Assembly: GCA_051453625.1 (NCBI GenBank)
Contig: JBOZIK010000001.1
Span: 46,818,328-46,882,327, forward strand
Source: Welwitschia mirabilis
Lineage: Eukaryota; Gnetophyta; Gnetopsida; Welwitschiales
Direction of reading: 5' to 3'
Length of the DNA stretch: 64,000 bases
The notes beneath the pieces are model-generated. The model made no database searches. It worked only from the letters and a program-made list of their open reading frames with translations, and had not been told where the DNA came from. This document shows, piece after piece, positions 40,421-50,640 of the stretch; within the stretch, counting starts at the first letter, position 1; every line of letters starts with the position of its first letter. A program made the position numbers and the translations under genes.

Positions 40421-40670
40421 TTTAAGAAATAAATTGGGTCCACCAATAGTACTTCCACACTGTAATCCTTTAAGTCTAGTTGATCGATTGAAGTTCTGGT
40501 TAACCTATTAAGACGTGAGTCAACAGTATTGAAGGAGGTCCAGGTGGCTAAGCTTTCAGAATGGTCGACCGATCAAATCCTGTCAACTAAATTATAGATC
40601 AAGTCAACTGCCATACAATCTGCCAAAGGATGGCGAGTTAACCCCTAGTTTGTTTTGATGATTAAGAAAA
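40421..40670 (-). promoter_or_regulatory. Pol-env spacer of element 2 with GTCGAC-type motifs
   Basis: This block holds GGTCGACC at 40563-40570 and several relatives (AGTTGATCGATTG, GGTTAACC, GTCAACTAAA, AAGTCAACTG) between 40477 and 40617. The same motif type is clustered in the LTRs of this element and in the spacer of element 3. A regulatory role is inferred from the repetition. Confidence 0.5.
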
Positions 40671-40907
40671 ATATCACAAATTTGGGGTTTTATAATAATA
40701 TCTACTAATTAATTTTTAGTTTCAATCAAATTTAAAACATTGTTTCCTTTTTCAACTTTGTAATTAACATGATTGAATCATTTATGGCACAAATTTTTAT
40801 GAGCATCATGAGAAAAACAATATGGGAAAGATGATTGATTAATTCTATAACCATTGTCTATTCATTCTCCTATAAGGATAACAATATTTGATTTTCCATG
40901 TGAAGTT

Positions 40908-41234
40908 TCAAATTTTAGACTTATTAAAGACTACCTTGTGACCTTTGTCATATATTTGGCTTATACTTAATAAATTATACTTTAAATCATTCACATACAA
41001 AAATTCATTAATTCTTGATAAATTATCTCCTTCAATGCTTCTTATAACTTCTATTTGTGCTTTTCTATTATTGTCAAAGATAACATTCCCTCCATCAAAG
41101 TTACTCAAATGTTTGAAGTTTGATTTGTCTCTTGTCATATGTCTTAAGCATCCACTATCCAAATACCAGCTATTTCCATTTGAGACCTTGAAAGTTGTTT
41201 GAGTTAAAAGACTTTTAAGATCATTAGCTTTCAT
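40908..41234 (-). pseudogene. Protease / pre-integrase segment of copia element 2
   Basis: An open frame of 108 codons has NSWYLDSGCLRHMTRDKSNF, the copia aspartic protease active-site block with DSG intact, followed by YVNDLKYNLLSISQIYDKG, the usual end of the protease and entry to the GAG-pre-integrase region. The reading then stops and nothing of the integrase, RT or RNase H follows; the sequence passes straight to the pol-env spacer. This is the best-preserved protease of the three copia elements here. Confidence 0.88.
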
Positions 41235-41299
41235 CCACTTAGTCTTTTTAGACTTATGTGATATAATTCTTTTTGGAATAAATTTAAATGGATATGAGT

Positions 41300-42849
41300 T
41301 GACTGAATTTGGAAAAAAACATTAACTTTGTAATAGTGCAAAAAAATTTTGAATGTCCTGATTTTTCATAAAAATGATAAGTAACTTTAGGAGTAAACTT
41401 ACCTTACTAGGTTACCTATTTTTTTTGACCTTGTGGATTTTGAGGTATGAAGCCAATACTTAATTTATTACCAATATGTTTCCAAGCTCTAAGCATCTAT
41501 TCTAATCTGGAAGAATCACTAGAAAATTTATTAACAAAAAAAGATAAATATTTTACCTATAACATGAGATTGAAGTTGTCTAATTTAAGCAATTTGTATT
41601 TTGATTCTATTTCCTTCTTCTCTTCGGTGAGAGATTTACAACCTTATTCAGATCATTTATTCTTCTTACCAACTTTTCACATTCCTCATATAGTTCTTGA
41701 CAGATGTCTTCTAGCTCATCTTGTTCTTCATTAATTATATCCAAATCATCAGGCTTTGATGTGCTAGGTAAGTTCATAAATGAAGGCATAGTTTCCATGA
41801 AAAATAGTCTTCTATCTTTATCTTATTTTTGATTCGAACTACTATCATCATCCTCATCCTTATTATTCCATATTGCAACAAATGAAGAATTCAATAATTT
41901 TCTATGATCTTTTTTGATGTTCAGGCATTTATTAGCCATATGTTCAAATCCTTTACAAGAGTAGCATTAAATTTATTTTCCTTTGTCTTGTTCATTTCTA
42001 TATTTTAGGTGTTCTTTATTTGTGCTTCTACTTGGATCAACTTCCTTTTTCCTTTTATGCAAGAATTTCTTGAATCTTTTGGCTAAGAGAGTAACTTCAT
42101 CATCATCTAGTTCTTCATTTGACTTCTCAGACCTGTATCCTTTCTGTACACACTTCAAAGTAATACCTTTCTTTTTATTCTTAGTAAATTTTAATTTATA
42201 AGTTTAGAAATTACCTTGAAACTCTTCTAGTATCATTGTGTTGATGTTCTTGCTTTTCTTAATTACTGTGACTTTAGGTTCAAATCTCTTTAGAAGATAT
42301 CTCAATACTTTTCTAACCACTTTTGCTTCATCTAAACATTCACCTAGACTTGCCATGGAGTTGACAATGTTTATATGTCTTTCAAAGAACTCCTGTAATG
42401 TCTCCTCCTTGTTTGTGTGAATATCTTCAAATCTACAGATAGACATTTAAAGCTTAACTTGCTTTACTGTGGAAGTTTCTTCATGAGTGATCTCAAGAAT
42501 ATCCTAGTCTTCCTTTGCATGATTACAATTTATAATATTTTAAATTCATTTGTACAAACTACACAAAATATTACATTAAAAGCATAAGCGTCTGTGGTGG
42601 CTTTGGTTTTATTGGTGGTAGTTCATTGATCTTAGGATTTAAGAACTAAAATGGTATTATCATTTGTATTAGNNNNNNNNNNTAGTTTTTGCTAACATAG
42701 GCACAGTATAACCTTTATAAATAACCTCTTCAACATCTGCATCTAGGGATCTAAGGAATATTCTCATTCTGACTTTCTAATAAGTATAATTTGATCCATC
42801 AAACAAAGGTGGATAACTAGTAAAAAAATCCTTAAGAGGGATTACTCAT
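41300..42849 (-). pseudogene. Gag of copia element 2, broken
   Basis: Starting at the ATG at 42849 (MSNPS), the reading includes FDGSNYTY and KVRMRIFLRSLDADVEEV, the UBN2-type block MSICRFEDIHTNKEETLQEF (42446-42204), a charged segment, a complete CCHC knuckle CYSCKGFEHMANKC near 41965, an acidic coiled-coil-like segment (41798-41607), and a second, damaged knuckle YHFYEKSGHSKFFC near 41370. It matches element 3 gag block for block but has a single copy of the segment that is triplicated there. A 10-N gap (42673-42682) falls in the N-terminal part. Stops and frameshifts make it inactive. Confidence 0.85.
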
Positions 42850-42899
42850 TTTTGGATTCTAGAATATAGATTGGTTAAAATCTAAAAATGGATTCAACT

Positions 42900-42915
42900 T
42901 AGCTCTAACATCAAA
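42900..42915 (-). other. Decayed primer binding site of element 2
   Basis: On the minus strand TTTGATGTTAGAGCTA follows the 5' LTR; it aligns with TTTGGTATTAGAG of element 3, a site for initiator tRNA-Met, with two changes. Confidence 0.7.
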
Positions 42916-44374
42916 TTTAGGAATTAAGAACCCTAAAAAGGTGGTGAATAGATTCTTTAAAAAGAAAAATATTCTAATAAATTTATGATAAACACTAGCT
43001 TAAAATAGATCATTAGAAAACTTATGCATAAAAATTAAAAGTATTTAGAAAAATAAGAATAACAGAAAGCATAAAAATACTAATCAGATATATGTAAGTT
43101 TTATAGTGAGTCAGGAAACTTCCTACTCCACTCTCGATGATTAGCTTATTACCAAGCTTAATTCAGATTTCTATTAACTCTTCTAGGTATTGTAGGTTTA
43201 AAACCTTTACACACAGACTTTTATAGGATAAGTCTTAAGCTTTTAAAATGGATTTTTATAGGTTAAGTCTCAACCTTTTCAAATTAACTTTTATAGGCTA
43301 AGTCTCAACCTTTTCAAATGGAATTTTGCAAGCTAAGTCTCAACCTTTTAAATGAACTTTTATAGGTTAAGTCTTAACCTTTCACAAGATGTTGTCATGA
43401 TGGTAAAATGCCCTAGTGCACTAGTATCACTTGTTCTTCAGCACAATGTTAGTAATGGAGCTCTTCTCCTATAAATGATATGAATAACAACAATGAAGTA
43501 TAAAGTTCTAACTTTGTATGGAAAGACACTATAGATGTTGGCTTCTCCTTAGTCAGGAATGTAATGCCAGGTTAGTAAAATGATTAATCATAAGTTCTAA
43601 TTGTTTGATAAAAGGTCAAAAAGTTCTTTTAGTGATTTCTCTCTTGACTATTAATAATGAAAGGCTTTTATGATTTATTACACTTAAAAATGTGCTTCCA
43701 ATGGCTAGAAAATGACCACATAATGGATATAAAATTTCTGCTTCCATTCTGTCTGGTCAACCCCTCAAGCATTCAATCCACCCCTCCTGGTACCATGACT
43801 TAAATAGATTGCCCAAGTAAATTGTTCGGTCATCCTAGTTTCTTATAGTTCTATATCCAGTCAACCCCTCAGGGTCTAGTCAACTGCTCATTTGGTCACC
43901 TGCATATCTGTTTGGTTACCCGCTTGTCCTAATAAAAATCCATTGTAGTTATCTGCATTAAGTCCAGATGACCCCTCAGGTATCTAGTTGGCCCCTTGAT
44001 GATTGGCTTGGGGATATCAAGTACACAGTGCTTAGATCTGGTCAACCCCTTATAGATCCAGTCAATCACTTGATAATCTATTCAAAAGTACTAGTTCTTA
44101 GGTTTATAGGTTTGATCAATCCCTTAGAATTCTGGTTGATCCCTCTAAATTCAATCCAATTTTTAGAGTTCACTTCAAGTGCAATCAACCCCTTGAAAGT
44201 CTGATCAATCTCTTAAGAGGATAATTAAAATTGATAGGTTTCAATGATCAAAATGCAACATTCCTTGATTTAGCTTTTGACCTGCAAGTGATCAATATTT
44301 TCTACATAAGATACACAAATTTTGCTTTATAGAAAATATTTGTTTAACATCAATTAGTAATACATAATTTAACA
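42916..44374 (-). repeat. 5' LTR of copia element 2
   Basis: About 1,460 bp, matching 37173-38642 along its length, including a five-unit 35-bp array at 43210-43383 and the GGTCAACCCCTCAGG-type motif cluster (about 43750-44220). Its ends have lost the canonical TG on the PBS side (TTTAGG on the plus strand). Confidence 0.88.
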
Positions 44375-44379
44375 AATTC

Positions 44380-45079
44380 CTCTTCAGTCATGAAAACTAG
44401 AGTACTTTTATAACAAATCATCCAATGGTTAATATAGTCATATGCTCATGAAGTTTATGCCTTAAAGTGATGGGAGGTTTTAGTTAATGGGATGTTGAAT
44501 AACACCATTCATCATAATGAGGGAAGTGCAACCACTACCAAAATAATAAGAACCCATAAGCCAAAGCTAGATCATGATAGACTAATCCTTTGAAGGAGTT
44601 TCCATAGCTACTATATCATACTAGCAAAAGTTCCTCTTGGGAAAATTTGCCTCAGTATGCTTACAGTAGTACATTATGGTATAACTGCAAGAGTGTAATT
44701 CATTTTTCTTGTTCTTTTTATTTTTTCCTTCTCTATCCCATAACCCCTACCAAATATTTCCCTCTTGCTTTACATTTTTTAATTCTTTCCCATTAACTTA
44801 GACTCCCATTTTTGAAAGCATTGATAATCATTGTAATAATAAAGTAATAAAGTATATGACTAAAAATAAGCACTAGATTAACATAATTGATATTTTACCA
44901 TAAAATAACCAAGGAGATTGGTTATAGATATTGGAATATCTTAAGATTGACTAAATCCAATCTTTATCACATGAAAACCTAAAGTAAATAATTACTTATT
45001 CATGGTAACACTTATAGAATTCAAATGTAAATTAAGTTAAAAATGATTAAGTAGTCTCATAACTTAAATCAAGGAATAA
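44380..45079. other. Unassigned AT-rich DNA between element 2 and the gypsy fragment
   Basis: No coding region was recognised. By position it may be the 3' untranslated region or LTR of the minus-strand gypsy element whose integrase ends near 45100, but the LTR edges were not found. Confidence 0.35.
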
Positions 45080-47510
45080 AGCTAAGAAAGAATTTAGTAG
45101 ATGGCCAAGGGGATATCCTTCTTTTTGTAAAGGGAATCTTCTAAGTTAATTGCTTCTATCATATTTAAGGTGTAAGAAAAATCATCTAGAGATGTATAAA
45201 GTTTTAAGCTTTTTCCATTTACTTTTTGGATTTATTGAATTTGAAGGTCAGAGATCTCAACAGAGCCATTTGAATGTACCTTTTCTACACGGTAAAGACC
45301 AAGCCATTTAGAGTTAGCTTATTATGTATAAGATGTACTTTAGTATTATATGAAAGCATGAATTAACCTAGTTCAAAGAATTTATGGAGAATCTTTTTGT
45401 CATGATTAAATTTAACCTGGCCTTTCTAGATGAATTCTCTATGAAGAGCACTTATTCTTTTCTCATCAAGATGTTAAGATGTGCCAAACGATAATGAAAA
45501 TTCTCCTCATGATTTAATACATTGAGTTAATGGATAATACAATAAGAGTTATAGCAAACACCAATAGGTAAAACACAAGTTTTTTCATATATAAGTTCAT
45601 AAGGTGAAAATCCAAGTGAATTATACCAAGTAGTACGGTAAGCCCATAGCACATCATTAAGTTTGAGAGACCAAAATTTCTTATTTTTGGAAATGAGTTT
45701 TTAGAGTGTTTTATTAATCTCTCTATTAGCATTCTTTCCTTAACCATTTGTTTGAGGGTGATAGACATTTGCAATTCTATGTTTAATTCTTATAGAAAGG
45801 AGTTTCCTAAGAACCTTATTTATGAAGTGGGTATCTTGCTCACTAATTAAAATTCTAAAAAAGTCAAACCTATGAAATATATTGGATTTTAAAAAGAAGC
45901 ACATAATTTTGGAATCATGGTTTGGGTAGGAATTTCTTCAACCCATTTCATGACATAGTCTACAACTACCAAGATGTGATTATTGTTGCAATAAGATGGT
46001 TTAAGAGGACCTATAAAGTCTATACCACAAAAATCAAAAGGTTAACATTCAAGGATAGGTTGTAAGAATATATCATAAGATTTTGTTAGACTTCCAAAAT
46101 ACTAACACAGATCACATCTTTATGCATGATTAAGAGAGTCTCTAAAAAGGGTAGACCAATTGAACCTAGTATGAAGGATTTTTATGGCTAGCTTTTAGCC
46201 CCTAAAGTGATCTTCACACACACCAGCATGGCAAAGGGAAAGAATATCAAATTTGTTCTTACTCTGGTATACACTTACGCATGATTTGATCTTTACATTT
46301 TTGATAGAGGTTTGGCTCATTCCATTCATAATTCCCTATCCTGTGGAGAAAGGATTTTCTTTGATTAGATTCTTTGAGTATAAGTCCAATGCTAAGGGGT
46401 TTTATAAGTAACAAGATATTTGACAATATCAGTATACCAAGAAGTGGGATATTTAGATAATATAGCATATAAATCATGGATGTTAAATAATTGTTCATCA
46501 AGAAAGGAATCCTTGTTAAGAATATTATAAGAGAAATGCAAAGGGTTCCTTTCTTGAGGAACTCTTGAAAGATGATCAGCAACATGATTATGTTTACCTT
46601 CTTTATCTATAATGATTAAGTTAAATTCTTGCATGAGAAGTATTCATTAAATAAGTCTAGCACTTGAATATTTTTTTATTATAAGATAGCAAGTGATTAC
46701 ATGATCAGTGTAAACATTAGTATGAAAGCCAAAATGATAATGTCTTAGTTTGTCAAGGTAAAAGATGATAGCAAGCATTTATTTTTTGATTATGATATAT
46801 TTTAATTGAGCTCTTAAAAGGGTTTTACTAATATAAGTAAGGACTTTGTATCCCTTCTTATGTTTTTGTTCTAAAACTCCACCTACAGTAGTATTGCTAA
46901 CATTGCACATTAACTCAAAATTTATGGTCCAATCAGGTCCTCCTACAATGGGTTTGAAAGTGATCTTATCCTTAAGATTTTCAAAGGCATTTTAACAATT
47001 CTCATTCCAATCAAACTTGGCATCTTTTTCAAGAAGGGACTGAAGGGATTCGCAAATCTTAGCATAGTCCTTAATGAATCTTCTATAGCATTCAACATAG
47101 CCAAGAAATGATCTTACTTATTTGATATTAGTTTGAGAAGACAGATTTTTTATGATGTCTATCTTGGAAGGGTCCATCCTAATATCATTACAAGAAATTT
47201 GGTAACTAAGTATAATCCATCCCTCATAAGGAAATGGCTCTTTTTCCAATTAAGATGAAGGCTAATTTCTATATAATGATCAAGGGATTTTTCTAATCTT
47301 TAAAAGATTTTTTCAAAAGAGCCACCAAAAATAGAAAAGTCATCCATAAAGGTCTTGATAGAATCCTCAATTATATCTAAGAAAATACTTATTATGACTC
47401 TTTAGAAGGTTCCTAGAGCATTACATAGGCTAAAGAGCATTCATTTAAAGGTAAAAATATTAAAAGGGAAGGTAAAGGTTGTCTTAAATTGATCTTCATT
47501 AGTAATGCAT
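45080..47510 (-). pseudogene. Ty3/gypsy (Athila-like) pol, 3' part: RT end, RNase H, integrase
   Basis: The minus strand reads, from 47510 down: RT with the LCNALGTF block and FMDDFSIFGGSF (catalytic FMDD) near 47340, LNWKKSHF near 47245, RNase H ending MQEFNLIIIDKEGKHNHVAD and HLSRVPQE (46634-46550), a YEWNEPNLYQKCKDQIMRKC zinc region near 46290, the integrase core with DFCGIDFIGPL near 46030, the VKERMLIERLIKHS-type segment (45774-45514) and a C-terminal WLGLYRVEKVHSNGSVEI block near 45280. The RT-RH-INT order and these blocks mark Ty3/gypsy, closest by memory to Athila-type elements. Stops and shifts disable it. It is cut at 47510 by element 3; the missing upstream RT piece is at 56878-56990. 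Confidence 0.9.
47506..47510. repeat. Target-site duplication (ATGCA/ATGTA) of copia element 3
   Basis: ATGCA precedes the left LTR; ATGTA follows the right LTR at 56878-56882. The one difference is a C/T change, acceptable for an old insertion. Confidence 0.7.
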
Positions 47511-48699
47511 GTTCAATTACATTTTTACCAAGTTGATGTTAAACTAACATTTTCTGGTATAGAAAAATATGTTGTATTTCTTGCAGAAAATATTAATCCT
47601 TGCATGTCAAATGTTTAACCTACATTTATCACTAGCTACACTTGAACCTCATGAGTAATAAATCTCCTAAGATGTTGATTGGACCTATACCAAAAAGTAT
47701 CATATCTAATTTATTAAGGGATTGACTAGATTCCTAAGGGGTCGATGAGACCTATACAAAAAATTGTCAAGTATTTTCTTAGAGGGGTCTACTAGATGTT
47801 TTAAGGGTTGATCGGACTTGTGCTAAAAATGTTGCATCTATTTTCATAAGGGGTCAACTAGATAAAAATGCAATTAATCGAACCTGAACATATGTGGTTG
47901 ACTACATCCTGGATGAGCTCAATCAAACTAGGAGATGTGAAGAACTCAGACTAACAGAAAGAAGATGGAGTCGACTGACTCCAGTGATAACACTCAATGG
48001 GGCTGACTAGATGTTTTGAGGATTCGACTAGTCATGGTGGAAATGGAATTTCTCATTCTATTTTCTAATCATTGCCTTCTTATTTTTATCCATGGGAATA
48101 TTAGATTCACTTATAAAATCCTAAAATCCATCTTCTATATAAATAACAGCTGTCAAAATCATAGACACCTCTTTTTGTGATGGATCAAAATCGAAAAAGC
48201 ATATTTTTACATTTAGTTCTTTAGTTAATCAGATTGAATTTTATGTACTTGGATTTATAACATCATTTTTAGAAGTGTAGTACTATCTTTATTATACTTT
48301 AGATCTAATGAAGCCTATGCATCATGGTATACTATTGACATTGAAAAGCATTTCTTTAAAGGTTGAGATTGAGCCTTCAAAAGTCTAATTAGAAAGGTTA
48401 CAAGTTAATCTGAGACATCTAGAAAGTAAGTAATAAGGATCCGGATTAGCTTTGGATAGAAGTTGATCATTGAGAGTGGAGTAGGAAATTTCCCAAACCA
48501 CTATAAATCATATTTCTGATAATCTCCATTAGTATTATCTAGGTTTAGCTATTTTTCTTTTCTAGATCTTATTTCTAGATAGATGATTTTGTTATTTCAT
48601 ATGCATAGATATTTTTTTAGTATTTTATATTTTGTGAAGATAGTCTCTTAATTTATTTTTAATCCTATTCATGCGCCCTCTAGGATTCTAGATCTAACA
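47511..48699 (+). repeat. 5' LTR of copia element 3
   Basis: 1,189 bp from TGTTCAATTAC to GATCTAACA. It aligns with 55623-56877. Between about 47670 and 48035 it has some 11 imperfect copies of GGGGTCGACTAGA. GAGAGTGGAGTAGGAAATTTCC near 48472-48493 is shared with the element 2 LTRs. Confidence 0.9.
47670..48035. repeat. GGGGTCGACTAGA-type motif cluster in the 5' LTR of element 3
   Basis: Examples are GGGGTCGATGAGACC (47739), GGGTTGATCGGAC (47805), GGGGTCAACTAGAT (47850), GGAGTCGACTGACT (47968), GGGGCTGACTAGATG (48000) and GGATTCGACTAGTC (48020). Spacing is irregular, 20-60 bp. The GTCGAC core is palindromic. Most departures are CpG to TpG or CpA. Confidence 0.8.
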
Positions 48700-48701
48700 T
48701 T

Positions 48702-48714
48702 TGGTATTAGAGTG
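48702..48714 (+). other. Primer binding site (initiator tRNA-Met) of element 3
   Basis: TGGTATTAGAGTG begins two bases after the 5' LTR end, one change from the usual TGGTATCAGAGTG-type copia site. Confidence 0.9.
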
Positions 48715-48765
48715 AGGATGAGTCATTTGTAGATCTTAATAGGTCTTGACTCTTGAATCCCAATT

Positions 48766-50640
48766 ATGAGTAATCCTACTGATGGCCTTTCTACTAGAAG
48801 ATTACCCATGTTTAATGGAATCAACTATGCTTATTGGAAGTCTTGAATGATAATCTTCTTTAGATACTTAGATGTAGACATAGAGGATATTATCTACAAT
48901 AGGTATGCTATGCTCACACTATCTAAAATTGATAGTAATGGAATCACCATAGTTGTTAAGAAATCTCGAGACCAATGGATCCCTACTGACAAAGCTAAGG
49001 CAACCTTATATGTTCATGCTTTTAATGCTATTTTTTGTGTAGTTTGTATAGATGAATTTAAAAGGATTGTAAATTACAAACATGTTAAGGAAGCTTGGGA
49101 TATACTTGCAATTATACATGAAGGAACATCCACTGTAAAATAGGTAAAGCTATAGAAGCTTTTCGCTAAGTTTGAAGATATTCACATGGAAGAAAAAGAG
49201 ACTCTGCAAGAGTTCTTTGTTAGGCTTATAAACATAGTAAACTCTATGGAAACTATAGGTAAGAAATGGATGAAAGAAAAGTAGTACAAAAAGTTCTAAA
49301 ATCTCTTCTAAAATGCTTTAAGCTAAAGGTCATCCCTATTAAGGAAAGCAAGAACATCAATCAAATGATACTAGAGGAAAAATAAGGTAATCTTAAAACT
49401 TATGAATTAAAGTTTTTTAAAGATAAAAAGAAAAGTATTTCATTGAAAAATATGCAGGGAGAGTCCAGATTTGAAAAATCAGATGAAGACCTTAGTAAAG
49501 ATGAGGTTTCTCTATTGGAAAGAAGATTAAAAAACGTCTTGCATAGAAAAAAAAGAGATGGTAAACCAAGTAAGGGACAAAATATGGATCATTTACAACT
49601 AGAAAGAGATCCAAAAAAAGGAAAGAAAATCTAGTGTTATTCATGTAATGGATATAGACATGTTACAAACGAATGACCAAATAACAAAAGAGATTAGAGG
49701 AAGTCCAAGGCATCGTCCTTCATCGCCATCTAGATAGATGGAAATAGTATCTCAAGAAGAATATAGTAGCTCAAGTTAAGAGTTAGATGAAGATAGAAGA
49801 CTTTCTTTTATGGTAATAGTCCCTTCCATGAAGAACTTTCTATGCTCAACTAAACCAGATAAAGAAGAAGATAGTAGGTTAAATCAAGAATTACATGAAA
49901 ATAGAAGACTTTCTTTCATGGCAATAATCCTTCCCATGAATAACTTTTCATGCTCAACTAAACTAGATGAAGAAAAAGATAGTAGCTCAAGTCAAAATTC
50001 ATATGGATACAAAAGACTTTATTTTATGGTAATAGTCCCTCCCATGAAGAACTTGCCATGCTCAACTAAACCAGATGACCTAGACCTTATTGAAGAAAGT
50101 CAAAAGGAGATAGAAAATACTTGTTAAGAACTCTATTCAAAATGTGAAAAAATGGTAAAAGGGATCAATTAGTTAAATAAGATAGTGAAGGCTTTGAACA
50201 AGGAAAAGGAAGAGTTAGAAACAAAGTACATGATGGTTTAAATAGAAAATACCAAGTTAAATCAAGAGGTAAAAAGCTTATTTCATTTTATAAATAAATT
50301 TTCAAATAGTTTAAGTAAATTAAAACAGATGCTTGAGATACAAAGACTAGTCCATAACAAGAAAGGTATTGGCTTCATCTTTNNNNNNNNNNNNNNNNNN
50401 NNNNNNNNNNNNNNNNNNNNNNNNNNNNNNNNNNNNNNNNNNNNNNNNNNNNNNNNNNNNNNNNNNNNNNNNNNAAAATTATTTTACAATATTAAAAGAT
50501 AATGTTTTTTTAAGCTTTATCAGTACTTTTCCATTTAAATTTATCCCAAGAAGATGTGTACCACAATAGTAAAAATAGACTAAGTGCATAAGGGATGACA
50601 ATAAAAAGTTCAGTAATCCAAACAACCTTTAAAGTATCCA
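48766..50640 (+). pseudogene. Gag of copia element 3, broken, with a triplicated 36-codon segment
   Basis: It starts at the ATG at 48766 (MSNPTDGLSTRRLPMFNGIN), with the copia gag opening FNGINYAYWK followed by a stop. Then come YLDVDIEDI, a UBN2-type block (KHVKEAWDILA, FEDIHMEEKETLQEF), a charged segment (49443-49634) and a CCHC knuckle CYSCNGYRHVTNE whose last cysteine codon is TGA. Next is a three-fold tandem repeat of 36 codons (about 49757-50090; units begin RRLSFM, RRLSFM and KRLYFM), then a coiled-coil-like segment broken by a 92-N gap. Gag would form the particle and bind RNA. The single-unit form in element 2 shows that the triplication is derived. Confidence 0.87.
49757..50090 (+). 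repeat. 108-bp tandem triplication inside gag of element 3
   Basis: Units are in exact 108-bp register (AGAAGACTTTCTTT at 49795 and 49903; AAAAGACTTTATTT at 50011), so the reading frame is kept. Each encodes a variant of (R/K)RL(S/Y)FM(V/A)I ... CSTK(P/L)D. Confidence 0.95.

Larger units (their letters stand above)
37173..44374 (-). mobile_element. Ty1/copia element 2: internal-deletion derivative with env-like ORF
   Basis: A 7.2 kb minus-strand element with LTRs at 37173-38642 and 42916-44374 and a perfect 5-bp target duplication. Its interior holds gag, a protease segment and a C-terminal env-like ORF, but no integrase, RT or RNase H. The junction lies between about 40900 (end of the protease/pre-integrase segment) and 40670 (start of the pol-env spacer). 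Gag, LTR ends, spacer motif and the env-like tail match element 3, so both belong to one family. Such an element could move only with enzymes supplied in trans. Confidence 0.88.
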
